DNA of 37,228 nt from Clostridia bacterium (GCA_017410065.1 JAFQRL010000026.1:1-37228), one strand, 5' to 3'; positions 1 through 8,455 are shown, numbered from the stretch's first letter. Numbers and translations are program-made. The notes: a model not told the origin generated them from the letters alone.

Positions 1-40
1 GTTACACTTATAAAAGCGTATTGTCGGGCGGTAAATATAA

Positions 41-217
41 GTGAAATGTTTTGCTGCCGCAAAACGTGAAATAATATGCTACTCGCATATTGTGAAATAT
101 CTCACTTCGTTCGATGTGAAATGAAATTTGCCCACGTTCGCAAAGCGAACATTTCACATTTGCGGAGCAAATATTTCACCGCGAAGCGATTTCACTTGCC
201 CGAATGGGCAAATTTCG
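41..217. repeat. Mini-hairpin array A1 (word GTGAAAT/ATTTCAC)
   Basis: A 7-nt word alternates with different short perfect hairpins. GTGAAAT occurs at 41, 66, 92 and 116; its complement ATTTCAC occurs at 151, 173 and 189. Between them are GTTTTGC/GCAAAAC (48-65), AATATGC/GCATATT (73-91), GTTCGC/GCGAAC (136-150), ATTTGC/GCAAAT (158-172), CGC/GCG (180-188) and TTGCCC/GGGCAA (196-211), with loops of 3-5 nt. The word changes strand near 125-150, so the two halves can pair with one another. Open frames here are repeat-driven and not credible as genes. Confidence 0.8.
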
Positions 218-570
218 TTGGCGCACCTGCTTTATCGCAGGTCGCCAAACGCGGTGTCCTTTTTCTTTGGAGACGTCTTACAGGGCTGCCTCGCTTGCGA
301 GGCAAAGCCCTGCTCAATTCCTTGGTTTGCAAGGCAAATTGCGGCGTTCCTTTTTCGCCGCAAAAAGGAATTGAGTCAAAGTTCGCCTTTGGCAGCTTTC
401 GCTTTGCACCCTGTTTTGCAAAGCAAATGGCGGCAAACCCTCACGCCGCCAAAGGGGAGCAAAGTCACAGTTCAGCATAGCTGAACTGTTGTTATCTACG
501 CTGTGCATAGCAACTTGCATAAGCACAAGGAAGCACAAAGCGAAAATGTGTCTCAGCTCCGCTCAACAAA
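218..570. other. Intergenic region rich in larger inverted repeats; no gene seen
   Basis: The frames open here have no recognisable protein content or ribosome binding site. Several longer dyads occur: GCCTCGC/GCGAGGC nested within AGGGCT/AGCCCT near 282-311, CTCAATTCCTT/AAGGAATTGAG flanking about 40 nt near 312-375, and AGTTCAGC/GCTGAACT near 469-487. They look like a continuation or decay of the hairpin array upstream of the deacetylase-like gene. Confidence 0.5.
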
Positions 571-573
571 CTA

Positions 574-602
574 TTGACATTTTCTGAAGCTTATGGTAAA
601 AT
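574..602 (+). promoter_or_regulatory. Sigma-A promoter of the deacetylase-like gene
   Basis: TTGACA at 574-579, a 17-nt spacer, and TAAAAT at 597-602. It sits about 30 nt before the start codon, with the ribosome binding site AGGAGG (618-623) in between. Confidence 0.75.
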
Positions 603-631
603 GTTATTACTTTTAGTAGGAGGTGCTTCGG

Positions 632-1804
632 TTGACGGCAGAAAAGATAAAAATTCCGTTTGCCTTACAGCTTTGTCTTGACGACGTGGCGTGGCACAAC
701 GGCGATGATCTCAGATACAAGGGGCAGGCGTCCCGTTCGGGTATTCCGAGATATCACAGCGTGGAGGATTATCAGGTCCTTGAGGCAATAGGCGAGGCTT
801 TGGATATGAGGATAGTTTGTCCTCTTTGCCTTGCGGATTGGGATAAGGACAATATTCTTCGCGGAGAGGTTGGCGTCACTCATAACCCTCGGGGCTGGGA
901 CAGAGCCTCCGAGATAGATATGGAGTATGCTGAGGCTTGTATGGCTGAGATGCGCAAATCGAAGTATATGGATTTCGCTTATCACGGCTTGCTTCACGGC
1001 AGATACGACGAAAACGGTAAGCTGCTCACCGAGACCGAATATTTTTCGATGGAGAGAGTGAACGGCAAGGCGGTTTATTCTGTGGATGCCGAGGACGTGC
1101 GCCACAGGCTTGATCTTTTTGACAAAATACGACACTCCTGGGGACTTGACCATAAAATAACTACCTTCGTTTCTCCCTGCGGAGCTTGCGGTGCAACGCC
1201 CGAGCAAATGCACGTTATCTCCGAGGAGGTGGCTCGCAGAGGCGTGCGCACCTGGATGAATATGGGCTTTGCCTTTGAGGATGCGATCTACACGTCCGAC
1301 GGCGTTGTTTGTATGAAAAAGGGCGGTAATTTCAACGGCAAGAGCGTGCCTTGGGATGCATACGATTTTGATCCTAAATATCTTGGCGATTTCACCTGCA
1401 CGGACAAGAAAACGCTTTCCGGCGCGTTCGGACTTCATTGGACGAACTTCCTTCGCTTCAACCCCGAAAATAATTTTGAGAAGGCTCCCGCTTGGGTGGA
1501 CTATTTAAAGAGGCAGGCTGAAATATTCGGCTTGATGCTCTCAAAGGATGCCACCTTCAGCGCAAGCCAGGCGTTTTACGCAATATACTCCACCGTAACG
1601 GAGACTGACGGCGGCGCGGTAATAGACGTGAGCGAGGCGAGAGCAAAGGCTCCGACCTGGGTGGAAAGCTCCTTCTACGTGAGCATTGCCAAGGAACGGG
1701 CTCCAAAGGGTGTCGAGGGCGGCTCCGTTGAGCTTTACGAGGAGCATAAGGATTTCAACACCTATAAGGTGAGGTTTGACAGCGATAGAATCGTGATAAA
1801 ATAA
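632..1804 (+). CDS. Polysaccharide deacetylase-like (NodB-fold) protein
   Basis: A 390-residue protein. I place the start at TTG 632 because AGGAGG (618-623) lies 8 nt upstream; an upstream in-frame GTG at 623 overlaps the ribosome binding site. The N-terminus has a strand ending LCLDDVAW, like the metal-binding Asp-Asp motif of carbohydrate esterase family 4/NodB proteins. AYHGLLHGRY further on resembles the second motif (HxxxH). There is no signal peptide or membrane segment, so it should act in the cytoplasm. It is a monocistronic unit with its own promoter and terminator, isolated between two hairpin arrays. The fold assignment rests on motifs only; the substrate is unknown, and it may belong to a DUF2334-like or other glycoside hydrolase/deacetylase superfamily group. 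Confidence 0.6.
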   Translation: MTAEKIKIPFALQLCLDDVAWHNGDDLRYKGQASRSGIPRYHSVEDYQVLEAIGEALDMRIVCPLCLADWDKDNILRGEVGVTHNPRGWDRASEIDMEYAEACMAEMRKSKYMDFAYHGLLHGRYDENGKLLTETEYFSMERVNGKAVYSVDAEDVRHRLDLFDKIRHSWGLDHKITTFVSPCGACGATPEQMHVISEEVARRGVRTWMNMGFAFEDAIYTSDGVVCMKKGGNFNGKSVPWDAYDFDPKYLGDFTCTDKKTLSGAFGLHWTNFLRFNPENNFEKAPAWVDYLKRQAEIFGLMLSKDATFSASQAFYAIYSTVTETDGGAVIDVSEARAKAPTWVESSFYVSIAKERAPKGVEGGSVELYEEHKDFNTYKVRFDSDRIVIK

Positions 1805-1810
1805 AATACG

Positions 1811-1859
1811 AAAGAGTGCCTCTAAGACTTGAAGGTGAGTCTCGGAAGCACTCTTTTTT
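1811..1859 (+). terminator. Rho-independent terminator
   Basis: AAGAGTGC pairs with GCACTCTT around an internally paired loop and is followed by a run of six T. It lies just after the stop codon at 1804. Confidence 0.8.
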
Positions 1860-1915
1860 GTAATTGCCGCGAAATTGATTCTGTGCACGGCAATGCCGCG
1901 ATGATATGCAGCCCG

Positions 1916-2455
1916 AGGAGCTGATGCCATACCGCTTCGCGGATTCCATACAAGGCTTTCGCCTTGATGCCATACCGTGCAGAGCACGGATTACATACCA
2001 TCTCTGTGAGATGGATTCCATACACGGCAAAGCCGTGATGCCATACCGCTTCGCGGATGCCATACTGCGCAAAGCGCAGATTCCATACAGCCTGCGGCTG
2101 ATTTGACGTTAGTTTTCTTTATCCCGAGATATGGGTCGGGCGAGATCCCTTCGTCGCTTTGCTCCTTGGTTTTGCTCGCTCCTCGCTCGCAAAACTTCGA
2201 CAGGCTCAGGATGACAGGGAAGGATGCAGCCTGCGGCTGATGATATACACGGCTGTGCCGCGATGCATACCGTTTTTAACGGTATCTTGCGTTATTCGGC
2301 GTGTACGACCGACGAATAGCAAATATACAGCTCAAAGAGCTGATGATATACAAGGCTTCGCCTTGATGCCATACCGCCGATGGCGGATTCCATACTGCGC
2401 AAAGCGCAGATTCCATACAAGGCTTTCGCCTTGATTATACCGTGCGGAGCACAGA
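1916..2455. repeat. Mini-hairpin array A2 (word GAT[G/T]CCATAC)
   Basis: The 10-nt word GATGCCATAC or GATTCCATAC (variants GATTACATAC, GATGATATAC) recurs more than ten times in one orientation. Between copies are distinct hairpins: CGC-TTC-GCG, AAGGC-TTTC-GCCTT, CGTGC-AGA-GCACG, CATCTC-TGT-GAGATG, ACGGC-AAA-GCCGT, TGCGC-AAA-GCGCA and CGCC-GAT-GGCG. Some hairpins recur in both halves (1922-2105 and 2240-2440). The two halves are split by about 130 nt with a different repeat (2195-2219). No coding potential is seen apart from repeat-driven open frames. Confidence 0.8.
2195..2219 (-). repeat. Dispersed TCATCCTGAGCCTGTCGAAG-type intergenic repeat
   Basis: Read on the minus strand this is the core TCATCCTGAGCCTGTCGAAG. 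I recognise it as a short repeat seen between genes in many unrelated bacterial genomes, commonly continued by GGATCT. Here the GATCTCG continuation is displaced: an insert containing GCGAGCGAGGAGCGAGC separates it from GGGATCTCG at about 2140-2155. Its function is not known to me. Confidence 0.55.
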
Positions 2456-2457
2456 GG

Positions 2458-3345
2458 TCAGCTATACACAAAAACGCCGAAGCCCCAGCCTGTGGGCTCG
2501 CCGCGCTTGATGAGTTCAACGTAGGCACGGCGTAGAGAGGAGTCGGCGGGGAGAAGGTCGGGGTCGTCCTTATAGTCGCAGTCAAAGAGACGCCAGATCT
2601 CGGTGTAGTCGGTGTAATTTCCGCTTTCGATGATATCGTATTCATCAAAGAAGCCTCGAAGATTTGAGCCTGCCTTCAGTATTTCATCGTTCTTTGGGAA
2701 AAGCAGCCAGGAATGGCAAACGAAAATCGGGCTTATACCAAATTTTGCGCTGAAGAATTCAGCAGCCTCGGCGTATGAAGCCTTACGAGCTTCGGGATCA
2801 AGTCTGCCGCCTGTTCTCGGAATATGGACGTTTATAACCTTGCTTTCGGGAGTGAGCCTGACACCGTTCTTCTCGTATTCGTGCTTGAAGTCCACAAGCT
2901 CAAATTAAAGCCTTCCGAAGGTAAATCTTCTCACCTCAAAAAATCCCGCGAACCAGGAGGGCACGAAGGTACCCCAAACGCCCTTTACAAGCTTGCACTC
3001 AATAAGCTTATATTTCAGATCGTTTATCACCCCGAGCTCTTGCTCTGCGGGGTATCCCGCTTTGCGGAATTTTTCGCCAAGACCCGAGAGCATCATTAAA
3101 AGAAAGACCATTGCGGCGGTGTATTGATGAACGCCCGCGACCTCTGCCGCCTCCTCAAAGCAAGACAGGGAGCAAACAGAGCGAGCATCGCCCGTCTCGT
3201 TATATTTATTAAGATTTGCGTGAAAAATATCTCTTGATACTTCGGCAGAGATAAGCTTATCGTAGGCGTCGAGGAGCGAGGGGATCGACTCCTCGGGGAA
3301 TTCGTTTTTGATTAGAATATTTTTGATAGTCTCTTTCATTTTCAA
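2458..3345 (-). pseudogene. Acyltransferase (NAT_N/GNAT_C type) with an in-frame stop
   Basis: Two open frames (start to 2905, and 2895 to 2458) lie in the same reading frame and are separated only by one TAA at 2905-2907. Read through, they make one protein of about 295 residues, the usual length of the acyltransferase-domain proteins with an N-terminal helical NAT_N domain and a GNAT-like C-terminal domain. The break falls in FGRL-stop-FELV, where relatives typically read GRLQFE, so CAA to TAA (one transition) explains it. Other genes here use TAA as a true stop, which argues against code reassignment. The ATG overlaps the stop of the upstream AraC gene (ATGA), implying translational coupling. 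Family placement is from memory of motifs; substrate unknown. Confidence 0.7.
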
Positions 3346-4289
3346 AGCTCTCCTTTTTGTTCAGCTTGTTTTTTCAAGCCGTCTTTTGCCTGTGAGGACG
3401 CCTTTTTCTCGCCGCTCGTCTGCCTTTGCTCTGCCTCCGGCTTATATGCCTTGGGTGCCACCGAAAATCTCTTTTTAAAGGCGGCGCTGAATGCAAAGGG
3501 GGTGGAATATCCGAGCATCTCGGAGATCTCGCCAACAGTCCGCTTGCCCTCCTCAATAAGCGAGCGAGCCATATCGAGCCGTCTGCCGCGGTAGTATTCG
3601 GAAAGAGTGTTTCCCGTGGTGCGCTTGAAAAGATTTGATAAATAGCTGTAATTATATTTAAATCTCTCCGCAACCTCGGAAAGAGAGGTGATCGAATAAA
3701 TATGAGCATCAATATAGGACATAATATTCTGGCACAAAATATCCGCTCCCGAAACGTTCAGGCTGATTCGGAGATCGTTTTTAAGACCCCTCAAGGTGTA
3801 GAGAATTATCTCCTTCATAAGGCAGTATTTCATATCGGAGCCGTGCTCGCCGCCGCCTGAAAATTCGGCGATCGCCAGTGCGAGAAGATATGAGATGCGC
3901 TCGTCGCGAAAAACTCTTGACGAGGGCTCTGTGAGCTCGGGCTTGAGCATAGCGAGCTCATCACCGTAGGGTGAGCTTTCGGCAAAGGCAAAGAAATCGT
4001 ATTCAAATTTTTCGCCCTCGGTGGCAACAAGATCGTGATGCTCGTCGGGCAAAGAGAAGAAAATATCTCCCGAGCGCACCTTGTACGGCACGCCGTTGGT
4101 ATATACCGTTGCCGATCCGCCCGTTACAACGGTGAGCTCAAAGAAATCCGCGTGCTTATGCTCGCCGATAACGGCTCCAGGCTCGCAATAGCGGCGACCT
4201 ATCTGGTAGAGAGTTATATCCCCGTAGGTCTGCGGATCGTCAAGATAGTAATTGTCTATATGAAATTTCGTTTTTTCTTCAAGTATCAA
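3342..4289 (-). CDS. AraC-family transcriptional regulator with cupin sensor domain
   Basis: A 315-residue regulator. The start is taken as TTG 4289 because AAGGAGGG lies 7 nt upstream; a longer ATG frame to 4346 lacks a ribosome binding site. The N-terminal half is a cupin-like ligand domain (HKHADFFELTVVTGG, then a GDIFF segment). The C-terminal 100 residues are a double helix-turn-helix (LSEVAERFKYNYSYLSNLFKR, then VGEISEMLGY and PKAYK). A Lys/Glu/Gln-rich tail of about 30 residues follows the DNA-binding domain and is unusual. It is divergent from the oxidoreductase operon at 4646 and is a natural candidate for its regulator, probably responding to a sugar. It is followed by the broken acyltransferase with a 4-nt overlap. 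Confidence 0.85.
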   Translation of the reverse strand: MILEEKTKFHIDNYYLDDPQTYGDITLYQIGRRYCEPGAVIGEHKHADFFELTVVTGGSATVYTNGVPYKVRSGDIFFSLPDEHHDLVATEGEKFEYDFFAFAESSPYGDELAMLKPELTEPSSRVFRDERISYLLALAIAEFSGGGEHGSDMKYCLMKEIILYTLRGLKNDLRISLNVSGADILCQNIMSYIDAHIYSITSLSEVAERFKYNYSYLSNLFKRTTGNTLSEYYRGRRLDMARSLIEEGKRTVGEISEMLGYSTPFAFSAAFKKRFSVAPKAYKPEAEQRQTSGEKKASSQAKDGLKKQAEQKGEL

Positions 4290-4452
4290 CGAGAGCCCTC
4301 CTTCCGCTTGCGGCAAGCTTAGCCAATGCCAACCTAAATCGAACACGTTTTAATCTGCATATTTTCCCGAGTAATGCGCCAAAATTTCTTGCAATATCAG
4401 CTTAACAGCCAAAACAGATCAATTCGGGTTGGTGCCGATTATCTATAAGGAT

Positions 4453-4481
4453 ATTATATAATGAGCTTCAAGATTTGTCAA
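4453..4481 (-). promoter_or_regulatory. Consensus promoter of the AraC gene
   Basis: On the minus strand, TTGACA (4481-4476), a 17-nt spacer, then TATAAT (4458-4453). It is a perfect sigma-A consensus and implies a leader of about 155 nt before the TTG start at 4289. Confidence 0.8.
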
Positions 4482-4561
4482 TATATAATACTTTTTTATT
4501 TTGAAAAAGATTTTTGCGGACAAAAACAAAAAAATAATATGTTTTACGGATAACAGCGATA

Positions 4562-4590
4562 TTGCAAGAGCGTGAGCTTTCCTTTATAAT
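4562..4590 (+). promoter_or_regulatory. Promoter of the oxidoreductase/epimerase operon
   Basis: TTGCAA at 4562-4567, a 17-nt spacer, then TATAAT at 4585-4590. The non-consensus -35 box fits activator dependence. The divergent arrangement with the AraC gene leaves about 80 nt between the two promoters, where an activator could bind. The ribosome binding site AAAGGAGAG follows at 4632-4640. Confidence 0.75.
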
Positions 4591-4645
4591 AGATTTAAAG
4601 AGGTTATATAAAAAAACAGACTATTTTTTATAAAGGAGAGATGAA

Positions 4646-5707
4646 ATGACTACAATTGCGATTATCGGATGCGGAAGAATTGCACAGAACGCACATATTC
4701 CGCCGCTTGCGGAGATGGAAAACGTGAGAATAAAGTATGCTTGCGACCTTATAGAATCCAAGGCTCAGGCTATGAAGGAGAAATATCCTTCGATCGAAAA
4801 CGTGATCACCGATTATAAGGTCGCTCTTGCTGACCCCGAGGTAGAGGCTGTCTGGGTGCTCACTCCAAACTACGCGCACTACACCGTTACTATGGATGCC
4901 CTTGCGGCAGGCAAGCACGTTATGTGCGAAAAGCCCATCACGGTTAATTACGAGCTCTCCTGCGAGATGGCAAAGGCGGCAAACGAGCGCGGACTTATGC
5001 TAAATATCGGCGTTTGCAACCGTCACCACAGATCTGTTGAGCTTATCCGCGAGAGAGTTGAGAGAGGCGACTTCGGTAAACTCTATCACATCTATTGCTC
5101 CTTCAGAGCCTTTCGCTCTATCCCCGGGCTTGGCGGTCCCTTCACCGACAAGGCGCAGTCGGGCGGCGGCGTGCTTATAGATTGGGGCGTTCACTACTTC
5201 GATCTTATTCTTTATATCCTCGGCGGCGCAAAGCTCAGGACGGTAACAGCCGATGCATACTGCGAGATGGCAAAGGATATGAAGGCTTATAAATACAGAG
5301 GAATGTGGGCGGAGGACACAAAGGACACCGAGGGCGGCGTGAACGACGTTGACGACTTCATCACAGGCTATATCCGCACCGACAAGGCGTCCATCTCCTT
5401 CAACGGCGCGTGGGCGCAGAACGTTGATATAGACGACACCTACATAGATTTCCTCGGCGACAAGGGCGGCGCGCGCCTTGACTATTGCGCAAAATATGAG
5501 TTCTGGAACGGCGAGACCCTTGAACACGAGGTTCCCGAATATGAGCTCGGAGCTATGTATAAGGAGGAGGACGAGGCGTTTATCGAGTCCATAGAAAGTG
5601 GCGTGAAGGACAGAAATCACATCGACTTCGTTCTTGAAAGCGCAAAGCTTCTTCAAGCACTCTACGATTCCGCAGAGGCAAGAGCAGAGCTTAATTTTAA
5701 GGAATAA
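4646..5707 (+). CDS. Gfo/Idh/MocA-family NAD(P)-dependent oxidoreductase
   Basis: A 353-residue cytoplasmic dehydrogenase, first gene of a four-gene operon. It has the Rossmann motif GCGRIA (residues 8-13), the family CEKP motif with Lys96, and the D179-x3-H183-x2-D186 set that places catalytic residues over the sugar. The length is typical. Family members oxidise or reduce a hydroxyl of sugars, inositols or glycosides using NAD(P). The start ATG 4646 has GGAG 7 nt upstream; an earlier ATG at 4641 runs straight into a stop. With the co-transcribed TIM-barrel isomerase it probably forms a 3-keto-sugar or redox-assisted glycoside pathway (inference). Confidence 0.92.
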   Translation: MTTIAIIGCGRIAQNAHIPPLAEMENVRIKYACDLIESKAQAMKEKYPSIENVITDYKVALADPEVEAVWVLTPNYAHYTVTMDALAAGKHVMCEKPITVNYELSCEMAKAANERGLMLNIGVCNRHHRSVELIRERVERGDFGKLYHIYCSFRAFRSIPGLGGPFTDKAQSGGGVLIDWGVHYFDLILYILGGAKLRTVTADAYCEMAKDMKAYKYRGMWAEDTKDTEGGVNDVDDFITGYIRTDKASISFNGAWAQNVDIDDTYIDFLGDKGGARLDYCAKYEFWNGETLEHEVPEYELGAMYKEEDEAFIESIESGVKDRNHIDFVLESAKLLQALYDSAEARAELNFKE

Positions 5708-5721
5708 TGTAAAGTATTGTT

Positions 5722-6567
5722 ATGAAAAAGATAGGTTTTATTGATTATTACATCAGCGAATGGCACGCAAATAATTACCCGAAATGGATCTGTGAGGTCT
5801 CCCGCGAAATGGGGGAGGATTACGTTGTCTCCTATTCTTTTGCAGAGCGGGATATCTCGCCTGTTGACGGCGTTAGCACCGACGAGTGGTGCGAGAGAAT
5901 GGGCGTCAGCAGATGCAAAAGCATCGAGGAGCTTTGCGAGGTGTCGGACTATATTTGCATACTTGCTCCCTCAAACCCCGAAAAGCATATTGAATATTGC
6001 CGCGCGGCATTCCCCTCGGGCAAGCGCATCTACGTTGATAAGACCTTCGCTCCCGACTGTGAAACGGCGAGGGAAATATTCGCTCTTGCACAAAAGCACG
6101 GCGCAAGCATCTTCTCAACGTCGGCTCTGCGCTATGCCACAGAGCTTTCCGAGCTTGGTGAGTCCGAGAGCATAATCGTCTCGGGCTCGGGCTCAAATTT
6201 TGACGAGTATTTTATTCATATTGCCGAGATCGCAGTGAAGCTTATGGGAAGTGACGTTTCTGCCGTGACCGCCTGTCCCCAGGGCAGGGAGCAATGCACG
6301 GTATCGGTGGAGCTTGCATCGGGCAAGAGGGCGACCCTTGTGTTTTCTCCCTCTATGCCTTATGCGGTTTGCGCGGAGCTCGCAGATGGCGGCTCGGATT
6401 ATAAGAAGATAGAGAGCAAATATTTTATGGGGCTTATAGCTGATATGCTCAATTTCTTCGGCACGGGCGAGGTGAGCTTTGATCCTGCTGAAACTCTCGC
6501 CGTTATGAAGCTTCGCGAGGCGGCTATGTTATCAAGAGCCGAGGGCGGAAAAAGAATAGAGCTTTAA
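5722..6567 (+). CDS. Short, divergent Gfo/Idh/MocA-like protein
   Basis: A 281-residue protein 14 nt after the previous gene, with only a weak ribosome binding site, so translation is probably coupled. It has a Rossmann-like N-terminus (KKIGFIDYYISEWHANNYP) but no GxGxxG/A motif. VDKTFAPD (around residue 105) stands where family members have EKP, so the catalytic Lys may be K107. The C-terminal sugar-binding sheet is shortened by about 70 residues and the DxxxHxxD motif is not seen. It may be a reduced-activity dehydrogenase, a partner subunit of the neighbouring full-length enzymes, or an enzyme of another reaction. Membership of the superfamily is likely; activity is uncertain. Confidence 0.7.
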   Translation: MKKIGFIDYYISEWHANNYPKWICEVSREMGEDYVVSYSFAERDISPVDGVSTDEWCERMGVSRCKSIEELCEVSDYICILAPSNPEKHIEYCRAAFPSGKRIYVDKTFAPDCETAREIFALAQKHGASIFSTSALRYATELSELGESESIIVSGSGSNFDEYFIHIAEIAVKLMGSDVSAVTACPQGREQCTVSVELASGKRATLVFSPSMPYAVCAELADGGSDYKKIESKYFMGLIADMLNFFGTGEVSFDPAETLAVMKLREAAMLSRAEGGKRIEL

Positions 6568-6583
6568 CTTAAGGTAAGGACAA

Positions 6584-7606
6584 ATGAAAAGATTAAGAGT
6601 TGCCGTTATCGGATGCGGCAGAATTTCAATAATGCACCTGAGATCGGCAAAAATGCTCGGCGAGCTGTGCGAGCTGGTTGCTGTTTGCGATAATAAGCCC
6701 GAGAGGGCGGATGCCGCCGCTTTGGAATACGGTGCTCGGGCATATTACGATTACGAAAAAATGCTCACCGACGAGAGACTTGACGCAGTGCATATCTGCC
6801 TGCCTCATTATCTTCATTCAAGGGTGGCATCTGCCGCCTTCAAAATGGGCTTGCACGTGCTATGCGAGAAACCGATGGATATTGATTACGAAAGCGCGGA
6901 GGCTGCCGTCAGGCTTGCTGAGGAATGCGGTGTGCTATACGGCATTATCTCTCAATGCAGATACAACAACGCCGCAAGGGCTGTCAAGGCGGCGATTGAG
7001 GACGGAAGGCTCGGGGCAGTTATCTCCGCGGCGTCGTTTCTCACCTGGTCCCGCTCGGACGAATATTATTCGGAGAGCGACTGGAAGGGCACCTGGGACA
7101 AGGAGGGCGGCGGCGTGGTTATCGACCAGGCTATCCACTCTATCGATCTTGTTAACTGGATGATAAACAGCGAGATCGAAAATGTCAGCTGTAATATGGC
7201 AAACAGGGGTCACAGTATAGTAAAGGTCGAGGACACGGCGGAGGGCTTTATCACCTATAAAAGTGGCGCGCGCTACGCCTTCTACTGTATGAATAACTAC
7301 GGCGTTGATCTTCCCATAGAAATAAAGCTTCTTTGCCAAAACGGCAGGGTCTCAATGGGATACGACGATGCTTATATAGAATATAACGACGGCACCCGCG
7401 AGGAGGCACATAAGGAGCCCTCCGCCGTGGAGATAAGCTACGGCGGCGGTAAGGACTATTGGGGCATCCGTCACGTTAAGCAGATAGAGCAGTTCTACCG
7501 CGCTTGCCTCGGTGAGGAGCCGCTGGAAATTTCGGGCAGAGAGGCACTGAAGACCCATAAGCTTATAACCTCGCTTTACGATATCTCGGGCTTTAAGAAA
7601 GGATAA
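6584..7606 (+). CDS. Gfo/Idh/MocA-family oxidoreductase
   Basis: A 340-residue enzyme, third gene of the operon, 16 nt after its neighbour with the ribosome binding site AAGGTAAGGA. It shows GCGRIS at the cofactor loop (residues 10-15), CEKP with Lys96, and D181-x3-H185-x2-D188, so all catalytic elements are intact. It is diverged from the first oxidoreductase and is not a recent tandem copy, which suggests the two act on different intermediates (for example oxidation of the glycoside and re-reduction of the released keto-sugar). Substrate unknown. Confidence 0.92.
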   Translation: MKRLRVAVIGCGRISIMHLRSAKMLGELCELVAVCDNKPERADAAALEYGARAYYDYEKMLTDERLDAVHICLPHYLHSRVASAAFKMGLHVLCEKPMDIDYESAEAAVRLAEECGVLYGIISQCRYNNAARAVKAAIEDGRLGAVISAASFLTWSRSDEYYSESDWKGTWDKEGGGVVIDQAIHSIDLVNWMINSEIENVSCNMANRGHSIVKVEDTAEGFITYKSGARYAFYCMNNYGVDLPIEIKLLCQNGRVSMGYDDAYIEYNDGTREEAHKEPSAVEISYGGGKDYWGIRHVKQIEQFYRACLGEEPLEISGREALKTHKLITSLYDISGFKKG

Positions 7607-7609
7607 AAA

Positions 7610-8455
7610 ATGAAAATAGGCGTTATAACAAATTGCTTCAAGAAAACTCACAGAGAGGGAATTGAAATTGCCGCGGCTCTCGGTCTTTCGGGAGTGCAGA
7701 TCTATGCCACCACAGGCTCCTTCAGCCCCGAAACTCTCACCGAGGCGGATAAGGCTGAATATAAAAGACTGCTTTCGGAGAAGAATATGGTAGTCAGCGC
7801 GCTTTGCGCGGATATGGGCGGCTTCGGCTTCGAGAGAGCGGAGGATAATCCCGAAAGAATTGAAAAGACCAAGAGGATAATCGATCTTGCCGTTGAGTTT
7901 GGAGCACCCGCCATCACAACTCACATCGGCGTTATCCCCGCCGATAAATCGAACCCCACCTATAAGGTGATGCTTGACGCGCTCACCGAGATCGGTCTTT
8001 ACGCAAAAAGTCGCGGCGTTACAATGGCTATTGAAACAGGACCCGAAAAGGCAAAAACTCTCCTTGCCTTCATTGAGGACACAAAGGGCGGCGTTGGCGT
8101 AAACCTTGACCCCGCAAACTTCACTATGGTAACTAATCAGGATGCGGTTGAGGCAGTATACCTTCTCCGCGACCATATAGTTCACACCCACTTGAAGGAC
8201 GGAGTTCTTCTTGATCCGAATCAAAATCCCACGGACGTTTATCACGCCTTCGCCATAGGCGGCGTGGATGCTCTCAACGCGCATAAGGGCTTCAAGGAGG
8301 TACCCATCGGCGAGGGACAGGTGAACTGGAGCGCATATATCGCGGCTCTTGCTGACATCGGATACGACGGATTTCTCACCATCGAGCGCGAGTGCGGCGA
8401 CGACCCAGCAAAGGATATAACAAAAGCCGCGGAGTATATCAGGCAGTTGCTTTGA
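7610..8455 (+). CDS. Sugar phosphate isomerase/epimerase-like TIM-barrel protein
   Basis: A 281-residue xylose-isomerase-like TIM barrel, last gene of the operon. The start codon is 3 nt after the previous stop, with AAAGGA inside the upstream gene. Probable metal ligands lie at strand ends: E142 (AIETGPE), D167 (VNLDPANF), the histidines of VHTHLKDG (H192/H194) and E259 (TIERECG). Family members isomerise or epimerise keto-sugars, dehydrate inosose, or cleave 3-keto-glycosides. With three dehydrogenase-type genes upstream, an isomerase or keto-glycoside lyase role is the natural reading. Its last 44 bp are duplicated at 11051-11094. A terminator follows. Confidence 0.88.
   Translation: MKIGVITNCFKKTHREGIEIAAALGLSGVQIYATTGSFSPETLTEADKAEYKRLLSEKNMVVSALCADMGGFGFERAEDNPERIEKTKRIIDLAVEFGAPAITTHIGVIPADKSNPTYKVMLDALTEIGLYAKSRGVTMAIETGPEKAKTLLAFIEDTKGGVGVNLDPANFTMVTNQDAVEAVYLLRDHIVHTHLKDGVLLDPNQNPTDVYHAFAIGGVDALNAHKGFKEVPIGEGQVNWSAYIAALADIGYDGFLTIERECGDDPAKDITKAAEYIRQLL

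Noticed and set aside
76..484. Open frames of 118-134 residues over array A1
   Set aside because: They run through hairpin repeats, have no ribosome binding site, are Cys/Phe/Arg-rich in a repeat-driven way and overlap in two frames.
665..1438. Long frame antisense to the deacetylase-like gene (and similar long shadows at 5000-5656, 7352-8533, 12610-13398, 16625-17821, 33325-34287)
   Set aside because: All are opposite well-supported genes, have no ribosome binding sites and give low-complexity His/Arg/Val-rich translations typical of antisense frames.
1906..2434. Several 66-118 residue frames over array A2
   Set aside because: The translations merely repeat MPYRFAD/AIPC-like strings set by the GATGCCATAC word; no protein is supported.
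41..2455. CRISPR array
   Set aside because: Repeats are only 7-10 nt, intervening segments are palindromic and of unequal length, some recur, and no cas gene is present.
2905..2907. Stop-codon reassignment or readthrough at the acyltransferase TAA
   Set aside because: Many genes here end in TAA in the expected place, and a single C-to-T change is the simplest cause.
4290..4346. ATG 4346 as start of the first AraC protein
   Set aside because: No ribosome binding site there; TTG 4289 has AAGGAGGG at 7 nt and begins the conserved domain.
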